Source of the DNA: Colivivens sp964452915
Lineage (GTDB): Bacteria; Bacteroidota; Bacteroidia; Bacteroidales; Bacteroidaceae
Assembly: GCA_964452915.1 (NCBI GenBank)
Contig: CAYVNW010000006.1
Location: 19,669-83,668 of the forward strand
Reading direction: 5' to 3'
Length of the DNA: 64,000 nucleotides
Below, piece after piece: positions 25,404-34,746 of the stretch (its first letter is position 1; every line of letters starts with the position of its first letter). The notes below the pieces were generated by a model, which was not told the DNA's origin, searched no databases, and saw nothing but the letters and a program-made list of their open reading frames with translations. The translations under genes and the position numbers were made by a program.

Positions 25404-26039
25404 ATATTTCTATTATGAATTGACAAAGTTACAAAAAAAAATATTGACTAAAGACCATTTTATGATTATTAACTAAGTGCCTGTCACCAACTGAATGTCT
25501 GTAGTCGTACATTACTGACATAAGTGACAAAGTAAGCAAGCCAAACGGACAGACGAGATCTTCCGGCTTTGAATTCCTCATGTTCCGCAGTGTACTTTGC
25601 AGGACACCATGGCAGTATCGGGCTAATCAGGCCAATCAGTCTAATCAAATCAATGTTAGTCAATAAAAGTAAAGTTTAACCGAGGAAATCTGCATTGAGA
25701 ATAAGCTTTTGATCGTTTCAACCTGCATTATAATTGTGGCTTCAAGCAGTCATCTTAAAATGTTAGGTCACAGGAACGTTCGCTATATAAACGCTCACTC
25801 ATTCATTGTCTGGCATTTGCCAGACGATTGTTGGGCATTTGCCCAACAATAAGTGGATGAACAGGTTCAAGCAGCCATCCATTATCATAAAGTCCACTTA
25901 TTAAAGCTGCTACTCTCCAAAAGGGCTCCATATTGATCATCGTTATAACCGCAAACGGATGTTGCCAAGAAGGCAAACAAAAGGGGTGGCAACTTGCATG
26001 CTCCCCCCCCGGCTATGTACTAATACATAAACACTTTTC
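25404..26039. other. Intergenic region with twin hairpins
   Basis: No coding frame is convincing here. The stretch carries the -7 element of the GNAT gene, a weak partial repeat (TTCAAGCAG near 25741 and 25866), two strong adjacent hairpins at 25808-25850 and an eight-base C run at 26003-26010. Confidence 0.6.
25808..25850. repeat. Twin perfect hairpins with the same ATTT loop
   Basis: GTCTGGC-ATTT-GCCAGAC (25808-25825) and, one base later, ATTGTTGGGC-ATTT-GCCCAACAAT (25827-25850). Both are perfect and share the core GGCATTTGCC. No T-run follows on either strand, so they are not simple terminators. Confidence 0.85.
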
Positions 26040-26069
26040 AACATTGATATTGTCGTCAATATCAGTGTT
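26040..26069 (-). other. Hairpin across the esterase stop codon
   Basis: A 13-bp stem with one G-T pair (26040-26052 with 26057-26069, four-base loop) contains the stop codon at 26062-26064. No T-run follows on the minus strand. It may protect the mRNA end. Confidence 0.5.
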
Positions 26070-27012
26070 TCGTAGAGTGCTTGCGCACATCATCAAGAAA
26101 ATCTGTCATTTTCTTGAGATTTGCCTCAGAATACATTCCCATTCCGTGTCCGCCTTCTGGCTCAAGAGTAAGTTCTGTCTTAACTCCGGCCGACTTCAGC
26201 TTACCATACAACGTTTCACCTTGAGTATAAGGAACGACGTTATCCTTCTTACCATGGAAGACGATAGTCGGAGGGTCGTTTTTATCTATATATGTAGTTG
26301 TGCTTAGCGAGCGATACTTATCGGCAGCCACATCACGACTTTCTCCAATAAGTGCATTCTCTGGTGCATTATCACCGGCAAATGATGTAGAGAAATCAAT
26401 TGGTCCGGACCACACACATGCAGCATCGACTGCACTACTTTGGGATGTATATTGCCCAAGAGACCCTTCAAGATCAATTACCTCATTGCCAATGGTATCA
26501 GTTTTAGTTCCACTTGTCGCTGCAGTAATCGAAGCGAGATGTCCTCCGGATGAAAAGCCCGATATCGCAATGAATGATGTGTCAAACTTGTATTTCTTCG
26601 CTTCGCCACGAACAAAACGTATTACAGCTTTGATATCATGAATTTGTGCAGGCCATTTGGCATCCATACTTGAGCGATGATTTGGACAAACTACCGCATA
26701 GCCGTCATCGAGAAGAGCCTTTACAATAGTCCCTATATCAGCCATGCCCTTGCTATTGTTGCTAAACCACGCGCTTCCATAGATATGAATGACTACAGGG
26801 TAAGAGTCTTTTACTTGTTTAGGCAAATAGATGTCGCATGTGTGATACGCATTATTGTCACCTGCATAATTCACATCTTTCCATTCCTGAGATGTCTCGA
26901 TGTTATTCTGCACCTGAACTCCCCCAAACCCAGGGAAACCGCCACCAGGCTGTGCTGTAATCTGCAGTGCACATACAAACGCCGCACTTAATACTGTCGA
27001 TTTTAGTTTCAT
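26062..27012 (-). CDS. Secreted alpha/beta hydrolase (carbohydrate esterase-like)
   Basis: A 316-residue protein with a signal peptide (FVCALQITAQ). The alpha/beta-hydrolase layout is clear. VIHIYGSAWFSNNS is the oxyanion region, ISGFSSGGHLASI carries the nucleophile Ser (about residue 160), and PEGGHGMGMYSE carries the catalytic His near the end. It resembles the BD-FAE/acetyl-xylan esterase-like hydrolases of Bacteroidetes, which remove acetyl or similar groups from plant glycans. It is the last gene of the minus-strand polysaccharide locus, separated from the 1137-residue protein gene by a strong terminator. Confidence 0.8.
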   Translation of the reverse strand: MKLKSTVLSAAFVCALQITAQPGGGFPGFGGVQVQNNIETSQEWKDVNYAGDNNAYHTCDIYLPKQVKDSYPVVIHIYGSAWFSNNSKGMADIGTIVKALLDDGYAVVCPNHRSSMDAKWPAQIHDIKAVIRFVRGEAKKYKFDTSFIAISGFSSGGHLASITAATSGTKTDTIGNEVIDLEGSLGQYTSQSSAVDAACVWSGPIDFSTSFAGDNAPENALIGESRDVAADKYRSLSTTTYIDKNDPPTIVFHGKKDNVVPYTQGETLYGKLKSAGVKTELTLEPEGGHGMGMYSEANLKKMTDFLDDVRKHSTKH

Positions 27013-27060
27013 ATAAAAACGTTTTAATGTATAATAAAAAATATAATCACCTAACTAAAA

Positions 27061-27104
27061 CCCCGTCCAATGTGGAGTTAACTCGCACAAAGGGCGGGGC
27101 TTTT
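27061..27104 (-). terminator. Strong intrinsic terminator of the 1137-residue protein gene
   Basis: CCCCGTCC (27061-27068) pairs with GGGCGGGG (27092-27099), and inside it GAGTTAACTC forms a second stem. TTTT follows on the minus strand (27060-27057) and also on the plus strand (27101-27104), so it may work both ways. It separates the gene from the esterase downstream. Confidence 0.85.
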
Positions 27105-27118
27105 ATAGAATTATGATA

Positions 27119-30100
27119 CTACTTAACCAGAATCTTCTTACCGTCTTTAATATAAATGCCTTTATTCATATGGCTTACCTTTTGGCCTGCCAAGTTGTAA
27201 ATAGAGCCATTTGCCTTATCGACGTTAGTTTCAACTTCAGTAATACCTGTATCAAGGTTGCCACCGAGATAGTAAAGTTCGAAATCATCGAATATTACCC
27301 AGTCACCATAGATTGAAGTAGACTTGCGAAGTCCAAGTCTGAGAGTCTCACCTTCAGCTACGTTAATACGTACACTATTGTTGTATGCCTCCGGATTTTC
27401 AGCAAAGCGGCAGTATGCTCCGTACATCGATGATGGATAATAGTATACGTTTTCTTCAACCGTTATTTGCTCATCGAACGGATAGCCATGAAGTTTAGTC
27501 GACTCAACATCTTGAGTTCCTTCAACATATGTTGTATCAACGTAGTACATCCATACAGTATCGTTCAAATAGATTTCGTTTCCATTCTCGTCATATACGA
27601 TATCTCCGTTCTCATCAATAAGGATATCACCTTCTATGATTTGTTTTTCATAACGATTGAATGAAGGAGCGGTGAACTTACCATCACAAATTGACTTGAC
27701 ATATGAAGCTTCTTCAGTACTTGCTGTCTTTGCATAAAGTTGTGTATAGTGATGAACCCAAGCTTCTGCATCACCATTTGCATCAGTCCACCAGCTTGTG
27801 TAACTTGCGTTATCATTATCACTTATGTTTACTGCATCACGATAAAATGCACGAGCGCGAACTTCATATAATCCTTCTGGCAGATTAGATACATCCTGAT
27901 AGAAGTCGATGCTTGAAGCATTCCAAATCTCAGCATTGCCACGTGCAAATTCATTTGTAGTAGCAGTTGTTCCATACCATCCAGTTGTTGGACCTGCTGT
28001 GAAATCAGCATTTGTCAAGAATGAAGTAATATTTACAGGGTTTGCCTCTGATGCAGTTTCTCCTCCTGCGTTTCTGATTATCTGCTCATTAACAAGCAGT
28101 GTCAACTCATCAACATATTGTTTAAGGACCTCTACATCGCTATATGCATTTTGAAGTTCAGACGACTGCTCTGCGAGTTTATCATTGATTTTATCAGTTC
28201 CAAGCGCAACTGCCACATCATATACTGCCAAATAGTTCTTATATGCAGTGTAAGTTGACTCTGCATCTGGAACTAACTGATATGTATCAGTATTGCCTTT
28301 GCCTAAATTACCAATGTATTCAATAGCTGGAGCCAATATCGCAGCTTGAGTAGGCAGCGAATCGGTCGGGTATTGAGCCGACAACTTCTCGTAGTCAGCA
28401 GGAGTTGTGTAATTTTTCATTACATTACCAGCTGCTTGAATGTATTTCTTTGCCTCGGTCGTATTAGCGAATGCCTCTTCGTATGCAGTAGCCGATGCAA
28501 GAGGGAGTACGATTTCTTTCAATAAGCTGTCAATATATAAAGAGTCGCCTGCGAACGACAAGTTGTTTCGTGTATACATTGAACGGACTTCATTGATTTC
28601 GTCTTGAATCATTTCATCAAATGCAGGGTTCTCGCCATAGTAGAACAAACGGAAACCAGTAAAGTTTCCAACCATACTGGTTTGTCCACCGATAAGCAGT
28701 TTGCCATCAGGAACCTGTATGATACCAGTTTTATGTTCTTGCCAAGCTGATGGATTCCATTCATACCAACCGTATTGAGGAAATACATAAGAGTCTGTGT
28801 GCCCTACAGGAGAAGCGACAACAACTTCCTCTGAATTTTCAGCAAAAATGTTATGATATGGAGGCAGGTTGCTTTCACTCCATGAGCCACTTCCATTACC
28901 ACGAACAAGAGCCTTAAGGCTGTAGTAACCATTAGGCAGACCAACAAGTTGCTGGCGGATTTCCATTGTTCCAGTCAGACCAGAGTTCCAACCATCAGAA
29001 ACACCTATAAGGTGACCTTGATAGTAAAGGTTGAGACCGCCTGACCATCCTGCTGTATAGTTTACATATTTGTACCACTGATTTGTTACAGTCTCGTCAC
29101 TGCTGAGGACCACTTTTGACGCAATGTCTGTTCTGCCGTTCTTCACATTGTTATAATTATCTCCGCCCATGCCATCAGTCCATCCGTCTGCGGTAAGCTG
29201 CCATGCACCATTAATGTATGACGGATTGTATTCAGGGTTTACAAACCAAGGATACTTAATAAGTGAAGTAAAGTCTTTTGCACCTTTCTCATCAGCCTCA
29301 CCTGTATTTAGATAATCAGCACGAGCCTTGGAGAGTTCATTAAACAATGTGATATACGTGCTGATATCATTATTGATTTCAGCAGGATCTTCTGCTCCCG
29401 CCTTTGCGACGATGCTCTCATATGTACTTTGGAAATCTGCCTTGCCAGGGAAGTCGGTTGATGCCAGCATATCCTCTGAGTTACTAATCAAGTCAGCAAG
29501 GTCGTATGCTGTGTGCAATGCCTCGTTTGCCTCATCATAGAGTTTGTTCATGTTCTCTGTGCCAGTAAGTACACTTGACAAATTATTTCTCTCAACTGTG
29601 TCATCAAGGTCCATGAGCTTGTCATCTATGATGGCCATGAGTGCGCCATAACCCTTACTTCCTATATTGTCGCGTATGCTCTCAACATTAGTATAAGCGG
29701 CATCATAGTCGTCAAGTGCCAGAACCAACTGTGCAGATTCGTCTGCAGGTCCGTTGTATTCAATCCTAAAGTTGTTGAAAAGGAGCCAGTCCTGTGCAAT
29801 ATTAGCAGTCTTACGGAAACCGATCTTTACGTATGCACCTTGTGTGAGAACAAGATTCATCTCATTCTCGTAGCAGCCGTTTGCGAAATAGGCGATTGCT
29901 CCTGCCACACAGCAAGGACAATAATAAGTTGTTGTCACGCCCTCTTCGTTGGTGTAATCATATGCGTAGTCATTTTTCCAATTTCCGTCATCCACATAGT
30001 AGAGTCTTTCAGTCTGCTCAGAAGTTGCAAGCGAGCGTACATACTTTGTAAATGACCTTGTTACCTCCGACTCATTATCTTCTGATGAAAGAACATCTGC

Positions 30101-30532
30101 ATACAACCAAGCATTTTTCTTGATTATATTATTGAAGTGATTAACGAAGTTATCATATGGAGTGCCCTCACGATAAAGGGCCTGCACCTTGATTGTATAA
30201 AATCCCGCAGGGATATATACAACTTGGTAGACATTTGTCATATCTCCTGTTGACTTCCCATCGAAATAGAATCCATAAGCACCGACCTCACCGATTTTGT
30301 TGTACTCAGTAAACTTACTTCCTTTCCACCATTGTCCCAAGTCGCTGACATCATAGTCTCCGTTAGCATTTTCAGTAATTGATCCGGAGAATGTGCCATC
30401 GTAGTCACCCCAATTTAAATAACCGGCTATATCATCGCCAGCTTTCCAACCAGAGGTGTCAATTTCTTGCGCATTCGCATTCATTGTGACTCCTGCAATA
30501 AGTGCCATCACGCTTAAGATAAATTTTTTCAT
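27119..30532 (-). CDS. Large secreted protein with three related beta-sandwich modules and a C-terminal tail
   Basis: 1137 residues with a signal peptide (MKKFILSVMALIAGVTMNANA). I recognise no named family. Three modules show the same pair of landmarks: GFYTIKVQALYR and FRIEYNG (about 110 and 259), GYYSLKALVRG and FRLFYYG (about 530 and 630), GLYEVRARAFYR and FELYYLG (about 890 and 1087). They look like carbohydrate-binding beta-sandwiches. Helical, Ala- and Glu-rich stretches (about 265-430 and 640-840) separate them. The last 30 residues (IYNLAGQKVSHMNKGIYIKD, then GKKILVK) match the tail common on Prevotella secreted proteins, probably a sorting signal. Together with neighbouring xylanolytic enzymes it is likely a surface glycan-binding protein. 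Function is inferred. Its upstream region is cut by the N gap. Confidence 0.7.
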   Translation of the reverse strand: MKKFILSVMALIAGVTMNANAQEIDTSGWKAGDDIAGYLNWGDYDGTFSGSITENANGDYDVSDLGQWWKGSKFTEYNKIGEVGAYGFYFDGKSTGDMTNVYQVVYIPAGFYTIKVQALYREGTPYDNFVNHFNNIIKKNAWLYADVLSSEDNESEVTRSFTKYVRSLATSEQTERLYYVDDGNWKNDYAYDYTNEEGVTTTYYCPCCVAGAIAYFANGCYENEMNLVLTQGAYVKIGFRKTANIAQDWLLFNNFRIEYNGPADESAQLVLALDDYDAAYTNVESIRDNIGSKGYGALMAIIDDKLMDLDDTVERNNLSSVLTGTENMNKLYDEANEALHTAYDLADLISNSEDMLASTDFPGKADFQSTYESIVAKAGAEDPAEINNDISTYITLFNELSKARADYLNTGEADEKGAKDFTSLIKYPWFVNPEYNPSYINGAWQLTADGWTDGMGGDNYNNVKNGRTDIASKVVLSSDETVTNQWYKYVNYTAGWSGGLNLYYQGHLIGVSDGWNSGLTGTMEIRQQLVGLPNGYYSLKALVRGNGSGSWSESNLPPYHNIFAENSEEVVVASPVGHTDSYVFPQYGWYEWNPSAWQEHKTGIIQVPDGKLLIGGQTSMVGNFTGFRLFYYGENPAFDEMIQDEINEVRSMYTRNNLSFAGDSLYIDSLLKEIVLPLASATAYEEAFANTTEAKKYIQAAGNVMKNYTTPADYEKLSAQYPTDSLPTQAAILAPAIEYIGNLGKGNTDTYQLVPDAESTYTAYKNYLAVYDVAVALGTDKINDKLAEQSSELQNAYSDVEVLKQYVDELTLLVNEQIIRNAGGETASEANPVNITSFLTNADFTAGPTTGWYGTTATTNEFARGNAEIWNASSIDFYQDVSNLPEGLYEVRARAFYRDAVNISDNDNASYTSWWTDANGDAEAWVHHYTQLYAKTASTEEASYVKSICDGKFTAPSFNRYEKQIIEGDILIDENGDIVYDENGNEIYLNDTVWMYYVDTTYVEGTQDVESTKLHGYPFDEQITVEENVYYYPSSMYGAYCRFAENPEAYNNSVRINVAEGETLRLGLRKSTSIYGDWVIFDDFELYYLGGNLDTGITEVETNVDKANGSIYNLAGQKVSHMNKGIYIKDGKKILVK

Positions 30533-30561
30533 ACTTTTTAATTTTGATTGTTTATAAAATT

Positions 30562-30703
30562 CTTTAGGAACTAATTTTATTCNNNNNNNNNNNNNNNNNN
30601 NNNNNNNNNNNNNNNNNNNNNNNNNNNNNNNNNNNNNNNNNNNNNNNNNNNNNNNNNNNNNNNNNNNNNNNNNNNNNNNNNNCTTTAGGAACTAATTTTA
30701 TTC
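30562..30703. other. Assembly gap with identical 21-base flanks
   Basis: Exactly 100 N fill 30583-30682. The 21 bases to the left (30562-30582) and to the right (30683-30703) are identical, starting CTTTAGGAAC and ending TTTTATTC. This is what unmerged contig ends look like, so the real gap may be zero or negative. Confidence 0.95.
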
Positions 30704-30708
30704 TACTG

Positions 30709-30716
30709 CAAATTTA
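30709..30716 (-). promoter_or_regulatory. Possible -7 element of the 1137-residue protein gene
   Basis: TAAATTTG on the minus strand. If the N gap is spurious, it lies about 55 bases before the start codon at 30532. No good -33 box. Confidence 0.4.
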
Positions 30717-30793
30717 TTCTGTTCTGTCAAAACGAGTTTGCACTTATGATACAAAAACTATCATTATTGAGTCTTCATTACACATTATCATAA

Positions 30794-32125
30794 TCAATCA
30801 TAAGGTTTATCTGATAATGTCAGCCAATCAATTTCAATAGTTTTATTACTTAAATTACTGATACAAAGATCATATATGCCAGAAGGCATTGGTTTCACTT
30901 GTATGTTCTTCTTCCGCCACATTCCAGACGTTGATGGCAGATTGATAATCGATGAATAAGAACGTCCGAATTGTAGTTTTATACAGGACGGTGCATTACT
31001 ATTAAACATTATGCATACATAACGGACTGTGTTGCTATGAGTGTTGACTCTACTATAACTGATCCATCCGTTTTCCGGCAAGACCGTCTTCCAACCTTTA
31101 AAATAATCCATAGTATCAATGTATTGTATATACGCACCGCCTCCAATTCTACTGTACCGGTCAATCTGTATCGGTTTGCGTGCATCTGTGATGCCTACAC
31201 CACGTAATGTTGGCTCAACTTCTTTAATAGTTCCATCTGCATTGAAAAAGAGTGAGTCAATGCAAACGGACCTGTTTTTATCAAAAGATGGAGAATAGTC
31301 GTTATGATGGTAAAACAAGTACCATTGTCCTTTATATGCCACAATACTATGATGGTTGGTCCAACAACGTGTCTTAGACTCCTGCATAATTACACCTTTA
31401 TAAGTATATGGTCCCATAGGCGCCTCACTCGTTGCATAGGCAAGACATTCAGTACCACCATCATGACGAACCCAAGGATACGTTAAATAATATATACCAT
31501 CCTTCTCAAAAGCGAAAGGACCCTCCACAAAGCCAGCTGGTAAGGTATCAATTTTTTTAGGTTCGCCATCCAATTCGACCATGTTATCTTTCAGCTTGGC
31601 AACCATCAGTCCATTGCCACTCCAGAATATGTAGTTATTGCCATCACTCGCCTGAAGTACACATGGATCTATACCCATAATACCCTCTATTGGATTGGGC
31701 AATGGTACAAACTTATGCTCTGACAAATCTTTGCATGTAGCCACACCTATTTTAAATCCTCTACCATCTTTTGGAGCATCCGGGAAATATAAATAATACG
31801 TACCATTCTTTTCAACACAGTCCGGAGCCCACATGGCATATCCTTTAGGATTGCCCCATTCCACATTCTCTTGTGACAACACTACTCCTTGATCTGTCCA
31901 ATCTACTAAATCTGACGATGAAAACATGTGATAGTCGGGCATGGCAAACCACCTGCGTTCCGGTTGCAGAGGATTTATAACATCATGCGAAGGAAACAGA
32001 TAAATGGAATCACCAAACAAGCGTGCCGTCGGGTCTGCCGTGTACTGCCCCTTTATAATCGGATTTTGCGCCATATCCGTTAGTGCAACAGATATGAGTA
32101 GTAATGATAAAATGAATTGTTTCAT
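30794..32125 (-). CDS. Secreted GH43 enzyme with CBM6-like tail
   Basis: About 443 residues with a signal peptide (ending ALTDMAQ). The GH43 propeller has its three acidic residues in YTADPTARL (base), GIMGIDPCV (pKa modulator) and GFVEGPFAF (acid). After about residue 320 a second domain (GWISYSRVNTHSNTVRYVCI to IEIDWLTL) looks like a family 6 carbohydrate-binding module. Expected activity is beta-xylosidase or alpha-L-arabinofuranosidase on arabinoxylan. The ATG at 32125 is preferred over a GTG at 32134. It follows the GH3 gene by 12 bases and ends the operon. Confidence 0.9.
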   Translation of the reverse strand: MKQFILSLLLISVALTDMAQNPIIKGQYTADPTARLFGDSIYLFPSHDVINPLQPERRWFAMPDYHMFSSSDLVDWTDQGVVLSQENVEWGNPKGYAMWAPDCVEKNGTYYLYFPDAPKDGRGFKIGVATCKDLSEHKFVPLPNPIEGIMGIDPCVLQASDGNNYIFWSGNGLMVAKLKDNMVELDGEPKKIDTLPAGFVEGPFAFEKDGIYYLTYPWVRHDGGTECLAYATSEAPMGPYTYKGVIMQESKTRCWTNHHSIVAYKGQWYLFYHHNDYSPSFDKNRSVCIDSLFFNADGTIKEVEPTLRGVGITDARKPIQIDRYSRIGGGAYIQYIDTMDYFKGWKTVLPENGWISYSRVNTHSNTVRYVCIMFNSNAPSCIKLQFGRSYSSIINLPSTSGMWRKKNIQVKPMPSGIYDLCISNLSNKTIEIDWLTLSDKPYD

Positions 32126-32137
32126 ATATGTCACTCA

Positions 32138-34726
32138 TTATTTTACATTCACCGTTAAAGATTTCAGGTCACTTGGTGATGAACTTGTTCCATAAAGGAC
32201 CTCATAAGTACCTTCAGTCGTACATACAGTATTAGTATTTTCGTCGAACCATTCGAACGATTTATAGCTTAGAACTATCTCCGCATTTTCCGTCTGCCCA
32301 GCTTTAACATTAACACGTTGGAAACCTCTTAATTGCATAATCGGTCCATTAGGGTCTTTTGGGTTTTTAATATAAACCTGTACCACTTCGGTTCCATCAA
32401 TATTGCCTGCATTGGTAACAGGTATGGATAATTTGATTTCCGAATTTTCTTTGATGTTTTGCGATGAAACTTTAGCATCTCCAATAGCAAAAGTTGTATA
32501 ACTCAGCCCATACCCGAAAGGGAACAAAGGAATGTCGTTACGCATATATCTGTATGTACGCCCCTCCATATTGTAATCCTCAAAATCGCCAAGTTGGTCA
32601 GTAGACTTATAGAATGTAACAGGTAATTTGCCACTTGGATTCACTTTGCCAAATAAGACCTCCGCGACTGCCGTACCACCTTGCATTCCAGGATACCACG
32701 CCTGCAGTATAGCATCGCAGTACTCACTTTCGGGCAATAATCCCATGGCAGAACCAGAGCAGTTAACATATACTACTGTTTTGCCGGCATCTTTAAGTGC
32801 CTTGAGAAAGTTACGTTGAACAGCAGGCAACTCAATATTAGTACGGTCGCCACCTCTGAATCCATCGATACTTACTGGCATTTCTTCTCCTTCCAAACTT
32901 GGTGCAATGCCACCCACGAATACTACCTTCTGTATGTTACCCAATTGGTTAATAATATCATTATAGTTAATTATCGCCTCAGTTCCTATATTAACTTTCA
33001 TACTGGCACCATATGTACGAATATGGGAAAAATCAATTTGTATCTTGTATTCCTTACCGGCTTCCACCTGTATAGGCGTGCGCGTTGGAGTCACCCTCCA
33101 CGTGCTATGGTGTTGTTTCCGTTCTCCATTCACATATACATCGAAATTGCTCACTGATTCCACGTTGATTACGACCTCTCCCGAGTGGCGTGGTTTGAGT
33201 ATGGTTTCATATTTAGCACTAAATCCTTCAAGGTTTACTCCAGAAGCGAACTGATAGTTTCCAGCAGTAGTTTTTGAAAACGGACGAATATAGTATTCAG
33301 TCGTCACTGGTTTCCCTTCCTGCGTTGTGTTATTCCAGAATGTCCCCTTGATGCCTTTCTTGCCATCCCACGACAGTTGGTCAAACAAATCTGTAACTAC
33401 CTTCTCGTCAGTCAGATCGCACCCTTTCATATATACAATATTCTTGTTAATTGCCCGAATGCCATCGAGTATAGTAACGGTAGTAGTAGGCGTTCCATTA
33501 TAGTTGCCCCACATCATTGGCTTATTATCGGCATTTGGACCTATGACAGCGATTTTCTCATTTTTGTGCAAAGGCAAAGAACCTTTATTTTGCAATAGAG
33601 TCATAGTCTGTCTCGCTATATCCAATGCCAATTGCAAATGCTCCTTGCACTCAAGTACAGACGTTGGAATCTTACTCCATTCTACCAACTTTGGATTGTC
33701 CATTTCACCGAGATCGAACCTTCCTTCAAGCAAGCGTATGACATGTTTGTCTACTTCGCTTTCTTTTATCAGTCCTCTTTTTACGGCATCTGGAATGCTA
33801 TTGTATACATATCCAAAACCACATTCGACATCTGTGCCGGCATGTGACGCCCGTGCAGCAGAATGCACAGCATCACTTGACACCTTATGATTCATGTGAA
33901 TATCGCTGATTGCACCACAATCACTAACTACAAGATATTTGAATCCCCATTCATCACGAAGAATCTCCTGTAACAATCGTTCACTTGAACAACAAGGTTC
34001 GTTGTCAAGTCTTTGATATGCACACATAACCTCTCGCACCTTAGCATCTTCTACAAGTACCTTAAATGCAGGTAAATATGTTTCCCACAAATCTCGTGCC
34101 GACACATTGTTTATATCAGCTGTATGGCGGCTCCATTCTGGTCCGCTATGTACTGCATAATGTTTTGCACATGCCCATAGTTTACGATATTTGCAATCTT
34201 CCGGACCTTGCAAGCCCCTGACAACTGCACTACCAAGCACACTTGTCAGGTACGGATCTTCACCATATGTCTCCTGGCCTCTTCCCCAACGCGGATCTCT
34301 GAAAATATTTACATTAGGCGTCCACACGCTCAATGCATGAAAGCGCTCTACATCTCCACCATTTTGTTGCAGCTCGTTCCATTTTGCGCGAGCCTCTGTA
34401 CTCACCGCATCAAACACTTTGTATACAAGGTTCTCATTAAACGAAGCCGCCATACCTATTGGTTCTGGAAAATTTGTGACATGCCCCATATTTGCATATC
34501 CGTGCAGAGCTTCGCTCCACCACTGCCAATGTTTGATGCCAAGTCGCGGTATTGCTGGTGAGTCATCTAGCATCAGCGATGCTTTCTCTTCCAGTGTCAG
34601 CCTACCACACAAGTCAACCGCACGCTCATGTGCCGATAATGAAGGATTTTGAAAAGGCAATGTCTGTGATTGTGCCGTGACTACTACAAATACAAAGCAC
34701 AAAATAAAAAATAATTTTAATCTCAT
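32138..34726 (-). CDS. GH3 beta-xylosidase/beta-glucosidase with PA14-like insert
   Basis: 862 residues, signal peptide ending VVTAQS. The N-terminal GH3 barrel includes the nucleophile Asp in YLVVSDCGAISDIH (about residue 268). The second GH3 domain starts near 380 and is split by a PA14-like insert (about 455-580, GTFWNNTTQEGKP to SMKVNIG). A fibronectin III-like domain closes the protein (about 775-862). PA14-bearing GH3 enzymes next to GH43 are commonly xylan-active in Prevotella and Bacteroides; the exact specificity is inferred. It lies between the double esterase and GH43 genes in one operon. Confidence 0.92.
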   Translation of the reverse strand: MRLKLFFILCFVFVVVTAQSQTLPFQNPSLSAHERAVDLCGRLTLEEKASLMLDDSPAIPRLGIKHWQWWSEALHGYANMGHVTNFPEPIGMAASFNENLVYKVFDAVSTEARAKWNELQQNGGDVERFHALSVWTPNVNIFRDPRWGRGQETYGEDPYLTSVLGSAVVRGLQGPEDCKYRKLWACAKHYAVHSGPEWSRHTADINNVSARDLWETYLPAFKVLVEDAKVREVMCAYQRLDNEPCCSSERLLQEILRDEWGFKYLVVSDCGAISDIHMNHKVSSDAVHSAARASHAGTDVECGFGYVYNSIPDAVKRGLIKESEVDKHVIRLLEGRFDLGEMDNPKLVEWSKIPTSVLECKEHLQLALDIARQTMTLLQNKGSLPLHKNEKIAVIGPNADNKPMMWGNYNGTPTTTVTILDGIRAINKNIVYMKGCDLTDEKVVTDLFDQLSWDGKKGIKGTFWNNTTQEGKPVTTEYYIRPFSKTTAGNYQFASGVNLEGFSAKYETILKPRHSGEVVINVESVSNFDVYVNGERKQHHSTWRVTPTRTPIQVEAGKEYKIQIDFSHIRTYGASMKVNIGTEAIINYNDIINQLGNIQKVVFVGGIAPSLEGEEMPVSIDGFRGGDRTNIELPAVQRNFLKALKDAGKTVVYVNCSGSAMGLLPESEYCDAILQAWYPGMQGGTAVAEVLFGKVNPSGKLPVTFYKSTDQLGDFEDYNMEGRTYRYMRNDIPLFPFGYGLSYTTFAIGDAKVSSQNIKENSEIKLSIPVTNAGNIDGTEVVQVYIKNPKDPNGPIMQLRGFQRVNVKAGQTENAEIVLSYKSFEWFDENTNTVCTTEGTYEVLYGTSSSPSDLKSLTVNVK

Positions 34727-34746
34727 TATTCAGTTTTTTATATTAG

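Noticed and set aside
26003..26010. Run of eight C as a phase-variation tract
   Set aside because: It is not in a promoter spacer or reading frame that I can support; no consequence of length change is visible.
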